A DNA stretch of 64,000 nucleotides. Source: Rosettibacter primus (GTDB taxonomy: Bacteria > Bacteroidota > Ignavibacteria > Ignavibacteriales > Melioribacteraceae). Position 1 is the first letter of the stretch; each line of letters starts with the position of its first letter. Under the pieces are notes generated by a model. The model was not told where the DNA came from. It was given only the letters and a program-made list of their open reading frames with translations, and did no database searches. The stretch is from the NCBI RefSeq assembly GCF_036860675.1, contig NZ_JAYKGK010000002.1, forward strand, positions 62,001 through 126,000. The letters are read 5' to 3'. This document shows positions 17,666-27,119 of the stretch, in pieces. The translations under genes were made by a program, and so were the position numbers.

Positions 17666-20600
17666 TTATGCAACAGGAATTTTAATTAAAAAAGTTGTTC
17701 CATTTTCTGATGTTTTTTCAATTTCAATACTGCCGCCAATACTGTCAAGAAATTTCTTAGCCATGCTTAAACCCAATCCCATTCCTTGTTTTTTTGTAGT
17801 AAAATTTTCATCAAAAACTTTTTCAATATTTTCTTCAGGAATTCCAGTTCCATCATCTGTAATTCTAAGAAAACAAAATTCACCTTCAGTTTCCGCAGTA
17901 ATTAAAATATTTTTTGCATCAGCCTGAATAGAATTCCGAATAAGATTAATAATTGTTCTGCTTAGATGGTCACGATCGGCATATACATATATTTCATTTT
18001 TCATCTCATATTTTATGGATAACTTTTCATCCGCAAAAAGATTTATTGATTCTTCTGTCACTTTCTTCAAATCAATTTTTTCAACATTTAATTTTGGCAT
18101 TCTTGCAAAGTTAGAAAATTCGGTAGCAATATTTTTTAATACTTCAATTTGATTGATTACCGTAGAAGTAACTTTATCAAATATATCATCAAATTTTGGA
18201 GATTTATCTTTATAAGCTGCAATTAATTGCTGAACCGATAATTTCATTGGGGTCAAAGGATTTTTAATTTCGTGAGCTACCTGTTTAGCCATTTCTTTCC
18301 ATGCTGCTTCTCTTTCAATTCTTGCAAGTTCAATTTGACTTTTCTTTAATTGCGCAACCATTTTATTAAATCCATTTGCAAGTTCATAGATTTCACCAGA
18401 ATATTTCCCTTTTACTTCAATATTCAAATCACCAATTCCTACTGACCGCATAGCATTAGTTAGCCTTCTGATAGGCATTGAAATATGATTTGCTAATATC
18501 GTACTAAAAATTATCAACATTATTACTGCAAGAGAAATTATTCCAAACATAAAAACATTTATATCTCTTTCTGGAGTAAGATTTTCTAATTCATTAAATA
18601 AATCATTCACTTCAACAATATATTCTTCACCCGAAAAAATTATTTTAAAATAAAGTGAATTATAATTTATTTTTTCAAATTCATTTTTGATTAAAACTCT
18701 ATCGTAGCCTTTGCTTTGCAAATCATAATAAATTTTTGCCGGAATAACTGCAGAAAATAATTTTGATTGATATAAATTTTCATTGGTGCTGAATAACAAA
18801 TATTTATCACGAAATACTGTGAATTTCAATCCTAAATCTTCTGATGCTTTTGAAAATATCAACAAATTATTTTTCAAATTATTTTTTTCATAATTATGAA
18901 AATAATCTTTCAATTGTTCAGACAATTTCAACAAATTATTGTAATTAAATTCTTCGTTATTGATTTCTGTAATATTCTTAAAGTAAACTGAAAATATTAT
19001 TAAAGGGACAATAGCTACTACTACAAATACAGCTGCAATTTTTGTCCTGTAACTCTGTAGGAATTTTAATAATGATTTATAATTCCACAAAGCTGCAATG
19101 AATACCGATAGAAGAATTATTAAAGAATGAATAAAAAATACTTTGAAAAAGTCTGATAAACTCCAGGTGTAATCTCTTTCCTCTTTTCCAACAGCTAATA
19201 TCTTGGAATAATCATCACTCAACTTAAGAACATAAAAAAGATATTTTTCTTTATCTATGTTAAAATATAACCATGCTTCGTTGAATTTTGAAAAGTCGGC
19301 ATAAATAAATTTTTTTATATCATCTTGGGATAAAATAACTGAGCCATAAGCTTTTGATATTTTTTTGTTATGAAAATAAAATATCTTAACTCTCTCTAAA
19401 TTTATTGCTGAAGAGATTCCTTGCTGCTCAGATAGGAAATATGCTGGCATGTTTAGAAATCTAAAATTAATATCTTCGAATAATGCTCCTATTACTGCAT
19501 AACCCAAAATACTATCATTATTTTTTATTGCTGTTATTCCTTTAATTAAAGTTTTGTCACCAAAGATATTTGGCAGTATTTTAATTGTAATATCATTAGT
19601 AACATTATAATCTTTCAATTCATTTTCAATTATTGAAATATTTTGTTTGAATGAGGAGAAATAACCTTTCAATTTTTTTTCTTTATCATAAAAATTAATA
19701 AATGAAGGTATTGATTCATTATGCAGCAGGCTTTTAGTCCATGTAACAAAAGCTAATGAGTAAAAATTTTTATACTTCTCGAATGCATCAAAAACATCTT
19801 TATTGTTTCGTATTTCATTCAATGTTTGATAAATCATAAACTGATAAATATTTTGATTGGCTCGTGTTAAATCCTGAGCAGTAGTTTTTAATGACTCTCT
19901 TTCTATTTCAGAATTGTAATATGTCAGCAGACTCACAGTTGCTATTGAAGCTCCAAATGCAATGTATATGTATTTAAGAAAGTTTTTGAAATTTCCAAAT
20001 AATAATAGATATGTAAGAAGAAAAATCACACTAATATAAACAAAACGAATTGCAGGAGTCCCTTGAGGTTGTTTTTGAAAATTGTCAAATGCCCAGCCAG
20101 ATATTTGTAAAAGAACAAATAACAATGCAAATAATTTTAATGATGAATCTTTATTTCCTTTAAATGGATTAAAAGAATAGAGTAACATTAATAATATTAA
20201 AGAAAATAAAATTGCTGAGATTCCAAGAAGTAAAATATTTAAGTCCATTAAAAAAGTTGGGGTATCCGGGATAAGATTAAATTCTTTGAAGTAACGTATT
20301 GTAGAGTCAAAAATTACACTTCGCAGCGAAGCACCCAATCCTCGCCAGATAAGTAATATCAAAAATGAAAATATTAACCACAAAGCAATAAATATTTTCC
20401 ACGAGTTTTTGAAACTTTTATTTGACAAATAATATTTTGATGCATAACTAAATCCTATCGATACAATAATCAAAACTGTAATTACTGTAATTGTAAATTC
20501 AAGAGGTGAACGAACTATTCCAAATGCAAATGTTGATGAGAAATATGAAGCATTTGTCAACGAATTTCTGAAATATGATGAAGGAAAGTTAAAAATAAAC

Positions 20601-21454
20601 AGCAATAATCTAATTGATGCTGCTATTAATGTATATAGCAAAAACCTTATTAAATTATTTTTAAGACTTTTTATTCGAGGGGACAATATCCAGATTAAAT
20701 CAAAAAAAATTAAAAACAGTAAAATTAGCTGAAATGTTTTAACTGAGTTACTCATTTCATTCAATATAAAATCAACTGCAGGTTTTTCAAAAATTACTGT
20801 AGCAATTTTGTTATTGTTATTCATTAAATCATAGGAGTGAAATCTTCCATCTTTTTTTATTGCTTCATCTTTGTTATAAATAATTTCAACATTAGTATTT
20901 AGTATTTGAGAGAGCAATTCAGACCAGTTAGTAAAATTCTTATTTTTTCCAAGACTATATTTTTTTTCTACTGGAATATTAACTGACAGATAAAATAATT
21001 TATGACCATGTTGAAGTGTATCAATCACAGTTAAGTATACAAATAAGTCATTATCAAAAAAGAATGGCTTGCCTACAAATTCAGAATTGAAATATTGTGT
21101 TTGCTCTAAAAATGATTTTGAATCCCAGAATAATAAATTTTTTTGTTCATCATAAATTTGCAAAATCGAAGAAGTATATTGACGAGTATCAGATATAAAT
21201 TTATTATTAATAATTATTGAACGAACATCATTTTTTATATTTGCAGCATTATTAAAAAGTAATTCTAATTTTTCATTAAAAGAATTTTGAATCAAACTTT
21301 CATTTCTCTTTATTCTTTCTTTAACAAGATTTTCCCAATTGTATTTATTACTTCTTAAAAATATGGAGTATATTATTCCTGATAGTAACAATATAATCAT
21401 TAAACAAATTAAGATAATTCCTTTTATACCAATTCTTGATAAATAAAATCTCAT
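17666..21454 (-). CDS. Large multi-pass sensor histidine kinase, NtrY-like
   Basis: 1262 aa inner-membrane kinase. An N-terminal helix and extracytoplasmic region (about 30-225) are followed by a block of seven or more membrane helices (about 235-510), a second extracytoplasmic sensor region, further helices near 710, 775 and 960, then HAMP (about 965-1020), HisKA with phospho-acceptor His1061 in AHEIKNPLTP and an HATPase_c domain (N box NLIRNSIQAD, DDGTGIPEENI, GMGLGLSMAKK). The C-terminal half resembles NtrY; the polytopic N-terminus is unusual. No response regulator is adjacent. The signal is unknown. The stop is 3 bases before the helicase start, suggesting one operon. Confidence 0.88.
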   Translation of the reverse strand: MRFYLSRIGIKGIILICLMIILLLSGIIYSIFLRSNKYNWENLVKERIKRNESLIQNSFNEKLELLFNNAANIKNDVRSIIINNKFISDTRQYTSSILQIYDEQKNLLFWDSKSFLEQTQYFNSEFVGKPFFFDNDLFVYLTVIDTLQHGHKLFYLSVNIPVEKKYSLGKNKNFTNWSELLSQILNTNVEIIYNKDEAIKKDGRFHSYDLMNNNNKIATVIFEKPAVDFILNEMSNSVKTFQLILLFLIFFDLIWILSPRIKSLKNNLIRFLLYTLIAASIRLLLFIFNFPSSYFRNSLTNASYFSSTFAFGIVRSPLEFTITVITVLIIVSIGFSYASKYYLSNKSFKNSWKIFIALWLIFSFLILLIWRGLGASLRSVIFDSTIRYFKEFNLIPDTPTFLMDLNILLLGISAILFSLILLMLLYSFNPFKGNKDSSLKLFALLFVLLQISGWAFDNFQKQPQGTPAIRFVYISVIFLLTYLLLFGNFKNFLKYIYIAFGASIATVSLLTYYNSEIERESLKTTAQDLTRANQNIYQFMIYQTLNEIRNNKDVFDAFEKYKNFYSLAFVTWTKSLLHNESIPSFINFYDKEKKLKGYFSSFKQNISIIENELKDYNVTNDITIKILPNIFGDKTLIKGITAIKNNDSILGYAVIGALFEDINFRFLNMPAYFLSEQQGISSAINLERVKIFYFHNKKISKAYGSVILSQDDIKKFIYADFSKFNEAWLYFNIDKEKYLFYVLKLSDDYSKILAVGKEERDYTWSLSDFFKVFFIHSLIILLSVFIAALWNYKSLLKFLQSYRTKIAAVFVVVAIVPLIIFSVYFKNITEINNEEFNYNNLLKLSEQLKDYFHNYEKNNLKNNLLIFSKASEDLGLKFTVFRDKYLLFSTNENLYQSKLFSAVIPAKIYYDLQSKGYDRVLIKNEFEKINYNSLYFKIIFSGEEYIVEVNDLFNELENLTPERDINVFMFGIISLAVIMLIIFSTILANHISMPIRRLTNAMRSVGIGDLNIEVKGKYSGEIYELANGFNKMVAQLKKSQIELARIEREAAWKEMAKQVAHEIKNPLTPMKLSVQQLIAAYKDKSPKFDDIFDKVTSTVINQIEVLKNIATEFSNFARMPKLNVEKIDLKKVTEESINLFADEKLSIKYEMKNEIYVYADRDHLSRTIINLIRNSIQADAKNILITAETEGEFCFLRITDDGTGIPEENIEKVFDENFTTKKQGMGLGLSMAKKFLDSIGGSIEIEKTSENGTTFLIKIPVA

Positions 21455-21461
21455 TTAGAAC

Positions 21462-21908
21462 TTAGTTAATTGTGATTTGTGAAATTCGCCATTGATTATT
21501 GACCAATTGTAATGATATAAATACTACTGCTGTTCCTCTAATTCCGTTATTATTATATCTCAAAACACCTGATGCAAATGGATTTGTTGAATCTGTTACA
21601 ATATTTGTCAGCTTAAAAGATAGTGGTTTGTAAATACTTAAAAAATCTTTTATGACATAATATGATTGATTTGCACTAAAATATCCCGAGTTGCCATTTT
21701 TCAGACTTATGAAATTTTTTTCTGAGAAGTAACTTGCAAACTTATCAATTGCATTATTATTTAATCCATCTTCGATATGAATAAATATTTTGTTTACATC
21801 TGAAAGTTTAATATTCTGGGAATAATTTTCTTCTGTATAAAAAAAGATTAATAGTGTGAAAAGAATCAAAGCTAAATAACAAAAAGCTTTTTGAATAAAA
21901 TTTTTCAA
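21462..21908 (-). CDS. DUF4783-like secreted protein
   Basis: 148 aa with an N-terminal hydrophobic signal (about 8-28), then a small NTF2-like domain: DGLNNNAIDKFASYFSEKNF, the FSANQSYYVIKDFL block and a final NQWRISQITIN strand. This matches the pattern of the Bacteroidota family DUF4783, of unknown function. The start is a TTG at 21908 with AAAGG upstream; no ATG gives a sensible signal peptide. It stands 7 bases before the histidine-kinase gene, so it heads the kinase-helicase-amidase unit and may act with the kinase on the periplasmic side. Confidence 0.7.
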   Translation of the reverse strand: MKNFIQKAFCYLALILFTLLIFFYTEENYSQNIKLSDVNKIFIHIEDGLNNNAIDKFASYFSEKNFISLKNGNSGYFSANQSYYVIKDFLSIYKPLSFKLTNIVTDSTNPFASGVLRYNNNGIRGTAVVFISLQLVNNQWRISQITIN

Positions 21909-21970
21909 TTCAATACCTTTAAAAATTTTTGCAACAATAATCTACATCAATAAAATAAATTAAAAGAAAT

Positions 21971-22003
21971 AAAAAAGCATATCCCTTTTATGGAATATGC
22001 TTC
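21971..22003 (-). terminator. Rho-independent terminator of the FnIII lipoprotein gene
   Basis: On the minus strand AGCATATTCC, a short loop and GGGATATGCT form a stem with a one-base slip, followed by TTTTTTA. It lies 26 bases past the lipoprotein stop and separates that gene from the DUF4783 unit. Confidence 0.75.
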
Positions 22004-22028
22004 TGACAGACTAAAAGTGAAATACATA

Positions 22029-22856
22029 TTATTTCCGAAGAATATTTTTGAGCATATTATTTCGATTAAAGTCAGTTGCACTTCTTTTTAATTCTCTATT
22101 TCCTTCTGCAAGCTGATATGCCCAATCAAATACCATTCTTTCTCTTGTTATATTTTTTATTCTAATTTTGGCATAATGATTATCCCATGTCCAGATTACG
22201 TATGTATGACCAATTATTGCTTCTGTATATTTAATATTTTCTCCTGATTTTTTAGTAACCCAGCCATCAAGGGGTGCATAACTTACATCATAAATATCTC
22301 TTGTTTCTCCCATATCTTGAATATCTGTATCTTCCCAGACAGTTACATAATAAGTTCCGTTATAATTTTCAAAAAAGAAATCTGCATTATCACTATTGTA
22401 AGCTACAACCTGATAATTGCTGAAATCATAACCCGAATTATTTGGTGAAATGTTGTAATCAAAAACTGCTTGATTAAATCCTTCGGGACGCGGAGTATCA
22501 TAAACTACATCTTTGCTAAGTTCACTTTCATTGTTATTATAATCATATGCTGTTACAGCATAATAATAAGTAACTCCATTTTCACATCCATCATCAATAA
22601 AATAATTATTGCTTGTGCTTCCGATTAAAGTATATTTCCCATTATAAGAATAACTATAATAAACATTATAGCCAGCAACATCTCTTTCAGGACTATGATC
22701 CCAGTAAATATCAACTCGTTTATCACCTGTTATTGTTCTAATATTTGTAGGAGGTGAAGGCGGAGTATCATCAAACCGGTCATTAATATAAATATCGCAT
22801 CCGGTAAGAATAATTGTTGTAATTATTACAGTAACTAAAAAAATCAGCTTTTTCAT
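22029..22856 (-). CDS. Fibronectin type III domain lipoprotein
   Basis: 275 aa from the ATG at 22856, which has GGAG seven bases upstream and begins MKKLIFLVTVI; a longer frame from 22916 lacks a signal-like start. Lipobox ILTGC gives a lipidated Cys near residue 19. An FnIII domain follows (PPSPPTNIRTITGDKRVDI start, through YYYAVTAYDYNNNES), then about 140 residues of unrecognised, aromatic-rich sequence. Likely displayed on the periplasmic or outer face. Function unknown; such proteins often bind polysaccharide or protein. It stands alone, bounded by a terminator and the pyrC end. Confidence 0.75.
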   Translation of the reverse strand: MKKLIFLVTVIITTIILTGCDIYINDRFDDTPPSPPTNIRTITGDKRVDIYWDHSPERDVAGYNVYYSYSYNGKYTLIGSTSNNYFIDDGCENGVTYYYAVTAYDYNNNESELSKDVVYDTPRPEGFNQAVFDYNISPNNSGYDFSNYQVVAYNSDNADFFFENYNGTYYVTVWEDTDIQDMGETRDIYDVSYAPLDGWVTKKSGENIKYTEAIIGHTYVIWTWDNHYAKIRIKNITRERMVFDWAYQLAEGNRELKRSATDFNRNNMLKNILRK

Positions 22857-22995
22857 TTTTTTCTCCATAAATGTTGGAGAAAATAGTTCAATTGAAATGC
22901 CAGCAATAATAACCATAAAATTTCACAAAAATGAATTATAGAAAAGTTATTTGTATCTAATTTTATACACTATTGATTATTATTTCAGAATTATT

Positions 22996-24285
22996 TTATA
23001 TGCTAAAAAATTTATCATCAAAAAACATTTTCCTTTTATTAATCACTGCAACAGATTTCCCGGTAAGAAGATGTTTATCAAAAGGCGAGTTTTTTGATTT
23101 GGATTTAAACTTGGAAATGTCAACTGTCCAGATTAAATCTTTATCAAAAATTGTAAGATTTGCATTTTCTCCTTCTTTAATTAATGGAATAGGAATATTT
23201 AAGATTTTTCTTGGATTGATAGAAAATTTCTCAACTAATTGTGATAATGTAAGATGCTTTTTATGAACAAGTTCGCTCAATGCTAAACCTAATTGAGTTT
23301 CCAATCCTACAATACCGTTTGGTGCATAAATAAATTCCATCTCTTTTTCTTCTATAGAATGTGGTGCATGGTCGCTTGCTATACAGTCAATTGTACCATC
23401 TTTTAATCCTTCAATTATTGCTTGAACATCTTCCCCTGTACGAAGTGGGGGACTCATTTTAAAATTCGTGTCGTATGTTTTAAGAGATTCATCTGTAAGT
23501 GTAAAATGATGTGGAGTTGCTTCAGCTGTAATTTGAATATTTTTCTTTTTCGCTTGCCGAACAAATTCAACAGCATTTTTTGAACTTATATGCGCAATAT
23601 GAATTTTTGCACCTGTAAACTCTGCCATTAAAATATCTCGTATTACAATTAAATCTTCAGCAACATTCGGAATTCCAGGTAACCCAAGAATTGTAGAGAC
23701 CACACCTTCATTCATTGCACCACATGCTAAAGATTCATCTTCGCAATGTTCTATTATTGGAACATTTAACATTCGAGCATACTCCATTACATGTCTTAGT
23801 ATGCCAGCAGTCTTTATAGAATTTCCATCATCAGAAAATGCAACAGCTCCTGCTTCAACCAGTTCATACATTGGAGCTATAGCTTCACCTTTCCTCTCAA
23901 GTGTTGCTGCTCCAATTGGGTAAACTTCAACAAGAAGATCTTTAGATTTATCTTTTATATATCTAACTACTTCAGCTGAATCAATATTTGGATTTGTATT
24001 GGGCATACATGCAATCTCTGTAAATCCACCTGCGGCAGCAGCAATACAGCCTGTTTCGATTGTTTCTTCATCTTCTCTGCCAGGCTCTCTTAAATGAACA
24101 TGCATATCAAATAATCCAGGTACACAATATTTATTTTCAAAATCAAAAACTTCCGAAGTTTTGAAATCTTCTTCAGTAAGATTTCCTATTTTTTTTATAA
24201 TACCATCTTCAATCAATAAATCGTTTTTTTCATTAAGATTTTGATAAGGATTAAGGAGGATTACTTGTTTCAGTATTATTTTCAT
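22996..24285 (-). CDS. pyrC: Dihydroorotase, class I
   Basis: Zinc amidohydrolase of pyrimidine synthesis that cyclises carbamoyl-aspartate to dihydroorotate. 429 aa, typical of class I. Metal and substrate motifs are intact: GLFDMHVHLREPG (about 58-70), EHCEDESLACG, IHIAHISS and the catalytic ASDHAPHS. AGGTGAT stands just before the ATG. Last gene of pyrR-pyrB-pyrC, 10 bases after pyrB, so it should be controlled by the PyrR attenuator in the operon leader. An inactive PyrX-type paralogue is excluded by the intact motifs. Confidence 0.95.
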   Translation of the reverse strand: MKIILKQVILLNPYQNLNEKNDLLIEDGIIKKIGNLTEEDFKTSEVFDFENKYCVPGLFDMHVHLREPGREDEETIETGCIAAAAGGFTEIACMPNTNPNIDSAEVVRYIKDKSKDLLVEVYPIGAATLERKGEAIAPMYELVEAGAVAFSDDGNSIKTAGILRHVMEYARMLNVPIIEHCEDESLACGAMNEGVVSTILGLPGIPNVAEDLIVIRDILMAEFTGAKIHIAHISSKNAVEFVRQAKKKNIQITAEATPHHFTLTDESLKTYDTNFKMSPPLRTGEDVQAIIEGLKDGTIDCIASDHAPHSIEEKEMEFIYAPNGIVGLETQLGLALSELVHKKHLTLSQLVEKFSINPRKILNIPIPLIKEGENANLTIFDKDLIWTVDISKFKSKSKNSPFDKHLLTGKSVAVINKRKMFFDDKFFSI

Positions 24286-24295
24286 TTATCACCTT

Positions 24296-25219
24296 TTAAT
24301 TTATCATTGTACCAAGTAAATAAAGAACTGCCATTCTAATGGCAACTCCATTTGTAACCTGATCTAAAATTATCTGATAAGGTCCATCAGCTACTTCAGA
24401 TGAGAGTTCAACACCTCTATTTATTGGGCCTGGATGAAGTATCACAATATTTTTATTGTTCTTTTCAATTCTGTCAGCTGTTATCCCAAAATAATTATGA
24501 TATTCTCTTGTTGAAGGAATTCTTCTTCCTGCATCTCTTTCAAGCTGAATTCTAAGTACATTTAATACATCATTATTCGCAATAGCTTTATCAATATTGT
24601 GCAATACTTTAACACCAAGTGATTCAATTCCCATTGGAATCATTGTTGCCGGTCCACATACAGAGACATTAGCTCCCATCGTTTTCAAACCAAAGATATT
24701 TGACATCGCAACTCTGCTGTGAGCAATATCACCTATAATGCAAACATTTAATCCCTTCAAAGTTCCAAATTTTTCTCTTATTGAATACATATCGAGTAAA
24801 GCTTGAGTTGGGTGTTCGTGCAATCCATCACCTGCATTAATAATATTTGCCTTTGTAATTTTTGTTAAGAATTGTGGCACACCTGCAGATTGATGTCTTA
24901 CTACAATCATATCAACTTTCATAGCTTCAATATTTCTTACAGTATCTTTAAATGTTTCTCCTTTTTTTGTACTACTTGTTGATGTTGAAAAATTAATAGT
25001 ATCAGCCGATAATCTCTTTTGAGCAAGTTCAAAAGAAATTCTCGTACGAGTTGAATTTTCATAAAATAGATTTACAATTGTTTTGCCCTGAAGTGTAGGT
25101 ACCTTTTTAATTGGTCTTTCAAGTACTTCGCGAAATGTTGTTGCAGTATCCAAAATTAATTGAATATCTTCTTTTGGTACCCCATATAAACCCAGCAAAT
25201 GTCTGCTTGATAGTGCCAT
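24296..25219 (-). CDS. pyrB: Aspartate carbamoyltransferase catalytic subunit
   Basis: Joins carbamoyl phosphate to aspartate, the committed step of pyrimidine synthesis. 307 aa. The carbamoyl-phosphate loop STRTR is at 56-60, HPTQALLD follows at mid-length, and HPGPINRGVE near the C-terminus binds aspartate. No pyrI regulatory subunit is nearby, as expected where the pathway is controlled by PyrR. AAAGG precedes the ATG. It lies 10 bases downstream of pyrR. Confidence 0.96.
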   Translation of the reverse strand: MALSSRHLLGLYGVPKEDIQLILDTATTFREVLERPIKKVPTLQGKTIVNLFYENSTRTRISFELAQKRLSADTINFSTSTSSTKKGETFKDTVRNIEAMKVDMIVVRHQSAGVPQFLTKITKANIINAGDGLHEHPTQALLDMYSIREKFGTLKGLNVCIIGDIAHSRVAMSNIFGLKTMGANVSVCGPATMIPMGIESLGVKVLHNIDKAIANNDVLNVLRIQLERDAGRRIPSTREYHNYFGITADRIEKNNKNIVILHPGPINRGVELSSEVADGPYQIILDQVTNGVAIRMAVLYLLGTMIN

Positions 25220-25229
25220 TTTTTACCTT

Positions 25230-25778
25230 TTAATTTTTACTTGGAACATTTACTAAATATATAGCATCTTCTCCATCAATTTCTTTGAGTCTAACACGAA
25301 TTTCTTCATTAATTGAAGTTGGAATATTTTTACCGACAAAATCAGCTTTAATAGGCAATTCGCGGTGACCTCTGTCAACCAGAACACAAAGCTGTATTGT
25401 ACTTGGCCTTCCTAAATCCATAATAGCATCAAGAGCCGCACGAACTGTTCTGCCTGTGTACAAAACATCATCAATAAGTATTACATCTTTTTCATTAATA
25501 TCAAATGTAATATTTGTAACAGAAACTTCTGGTTGTTTTAACCTTGTTCTAAAATCGTCTCTATAAAGTGTAACATCAAGTATACCGAAATCAGGTTCAT
25601 AATTTTCAATATCTTTTATTTTTGACTTTATTCGGTTGGCAATAAATTCACCTCGAGTTCTCATTCCAATTAAAACAATATTTCTTGAGCCTTTATTTCT
25701 TTCAAGAATTTCATGAGCAAGTCGAGTTATTGTTCTATTCAATCCTTCTTCGTCAACTATTTTTGCTTTTATATCCAT
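25230..25778 (-). CDS. pyrR: PyrR bifunctional regulator/uracil phosphoribosyltransferase
   Basis: 182 aa RNA-binding regulator with a phosphoribosyltransferase fold. The PRPP loop DVILIDDVLYTGRT (about 90-103) and VLVDRGHRELPIKADFVGKN are typical PyrR features. When UMP is bound, PyrR attaches to the nascent pyr leader and promotes termination; many homologues also convert uracil to UMP. I start it at the ATG at 25778, preceded by AGAGGGAAATT. The longer frame from 25826 would translate through the terminator hairpin in the leader and is rejected. First gene of pyrR-pyrB-pyrC. Confidence 0.95.
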   Translation of the reverse strand: MDIKAKIVDEEGLNRTITRLAHEILERNKGSRNIVLIGMRTRGEFIANRIKSKIKDIENYEPDFGILDVTLYRDDFRTRLKQPEVSVTNITFDINEKDVILIDDVLYTGRTVRAALDAIMDLGRPSTIQLCVLVDRGHRELPIKADFVGKNIPTSINEEIRVRLKEIDGEDAIYLVNVPSKN

Positions 25779-25797
25779 AATTTCCCTCTTTCTATAT

Positions 25798-25900
25798 AAA
25801 AAAAATCCTCGTTGACATATGGTCACCGAGGAATCTTTAATTAAAAAATTTCTTTATAAGCATTCCTTTTTATCTCTCTGGATAAAATTAAAGGATAATT
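25798..25900 (-). promoter_or_regulatory. PyrR-dependent transcription attenuator in the pyr operon leader
   Basis: Three mutually exclusive RNA structures can be drawn. The PyrR binding loop at 25884-25871 reads UAUCCAGAGAGAUA: hexaloop CAGAGA, a 7-bp stem UUUUAUC/GAUAAAA and a lower stem UCCUU/AAGGA across an internal bulge, close to the known core UCCAGAGAGG. The terminator at 25831-25807 is a 10-bp stem (CCTCGGTGAC with GTCAACGAGG, one mismatch) followed by ATTTTTTTT. The antiterminator pairs AGGAAT (from the binding-loop 3' arm) with ATTCCT at the terminator 5' arm, plus CTT/AAG past a one-base bulge. pyrR starts 20 bases after the T run. Confidence 0.85.
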
Positions 25901-25920
25901 TTTAATGCAAACTTATAAGA

Positions 25921-25945
25921 ATGCCTCTTTAAAGTAAAGAGGCAT
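25921..25945 (-). terminator. Hairpin terminator after the OmpA gene
   Basis: A perfect inverted repeat ATGCCTCTTTA / TAAAGAGGCAT with a 3-base loop sits 13 bases past the OmpA stop. Only a broken T-rich tail (TTCTTATAAGTTT) follows, so it may be partly leaky, or act only as a 3' end stabiliser. Confidence 0.6.
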
Positions 25946-25956
25946 ATTAATTTCAA
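25928..25956 (-). promoter_or_regulatory. Putative pyr operon promoter
   Basis: On the minus strand TTGAAA (25956-25951) and TTTAAA (25933-25928) are separated by 17 bases, giving a start near 25921 and a leader of about 143 bases that contains the whole attenuator. The -10 match is only 4 of 6 and the element overlaps the terminator hairpin of the upstream ompA gene. Confidence 0.35.
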
Positions 25957-25957
25957 A

Positions 25958-27049
25958 TTACTGAATTTTAAACTCAATTCTTCTATTCATTGCTCGACCT
26001 TCAGCAGTATTATTATCAGCAATTGGATTTGATTCACCATAACCTACAGCCTTAAGTCTATTAGCACTAATCCCTTTCGAGATTAAATAGTTCTTAACAA
26101 CATCAGCTCTTTTCTGAGACAGTTTCTTATTATATGCTTCCGAACCTATATTATCTGTATAACCTTGAATTTCAACATTCAGGTTTGGATTTTCAAGTAA
26201 AGTTTTAGCAGCATCAAAAAGAATTGGATATGATTCAGGAGTAATCTTGGCACTATTAAATTCAAAATTGACACCAACGAGTACCCATTTTTCTGCTTTA
26301 GCAGCAGTAGCGCTTACTGGTTTTTCAACAACAACCTCTTTTACCACTTCACGTGGAATGTATCTTTTTACAATTTCTTCAATTCTCTCATAATCAACTT
26401 TCGGTGCACCTTCCACACTTAATCCTGAATAAAGTTGACATAGTTTGGAAGGTTCTCCTTTAGAGAAGTAATATAGTACACCAAGTTTTACTGTCATGTA
26501 AGAATCTTTTCCATTTATTTCACCCACACCTAAAGCTCCATCAAATTCAGAATTAGTAACGAGATGATAACTTGCTTCAGATATTAATTTCCAGCAAGAA
26601 GTTAATTCCCACTCCAATCCTACACCACCATTAAATTGAGCGGCTAATGCATTATCATCCAATGTAGGTGTTGCTTTATTAGTAAGCATACGATAATCAA
26701 GTCCACCTCCTAAAAACAAATATGGAGAAACTGATTCACAAGGAACTACATAGTACAATGCGTCGAGATTACCCATTATTACATTTGTCTCGGATGTATT
26801 TACAGGAGTTCCCCATTCACCTTCTAAATGCAGATATGAACCTGTCAAACGAAGTCCAACATGTTCAGAAAAATTTCTTTGCAGGGATAAAAATCCACCA
26901 AAGTTCTTGTTAGTAGCAGTGACATTAACATTAACAAAGCGTGGATAAGTAAATCCAGCTCCAAGCGACCAGCTACTTTTAGCTAGTTGAGCTTGTATCG
27001 TAATTGTTATAAAAAGAATTGATAAAATCATTAAAATAAATTTTTTCAT
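25958..27049 (-). CDS. OmpA-family outer membrane protein
   Basis: 363 aa. A signal peptide (about 1-20, ending TIQAQ) precedes an eight-stranded barrel-like N-terminal domain (about 25-205) and a linker rich in Val/Lys. The C-terminal OmpA peptidoglycan-binding domain runs about 255-363: NFEFNSAKITPESYPIL, GYTDNIGSEAYNKKLSQKRA and GRAMNRRIEF, with the Asp and Arg that hold DAP peptide intact. It should tether the outer membrane to the DAP-type peptidoglycan predicted from MurE. AGGAGGG before the ATG is one of the strongest ribosome binding sites here, suggesting high expression. Confidence 0.92.
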   Translation of the reverse strand: MKKFILMILSILFITITIQAQLAKSSWSLGAGFTYPRFVNVNVTATNKNFGGFLSLQRNFSEHVGLRLTGSYLHLEGEWGTPVNTSETNVIMGNLDALYYVVPCESVSPYLFLGGGLDYRMLTNKATPTLDDNALAAQFNGGVGLEWELTSCWKLISEASYHLVTNSEFDGALGVGEINGKDSYMTVKLGVLYYFSKGEPSKLCQLYSGLSVEGAPKVDYERIEEIVKRYIPREVVKEVVVEKPVSATAAKAEKWVLVGVNFEFNSAKITPESYPILFDAAKTLLENPNLNVEIQGYTDNIGSEAYNKKLSQKRADVVKNYLISKGISANRLKAVGYGESNPIADNNTAEGRAMNRRIEFKIQ

Positions 27050-27119
27050 CTTACCCTCCTATTTAATTTAAATGCATTTTTATATCAGAATTAAAAACAA
27101 TATTTTTGCAGGCATGAAT

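Noticed and set aside
25779..25826. Upstream in-frame start for pyrR
   Set aside because: It would translate the terminator hairpin of the attenuator; the ATG at 25778 has a good ribosome binding site and gives the family N-terminus.
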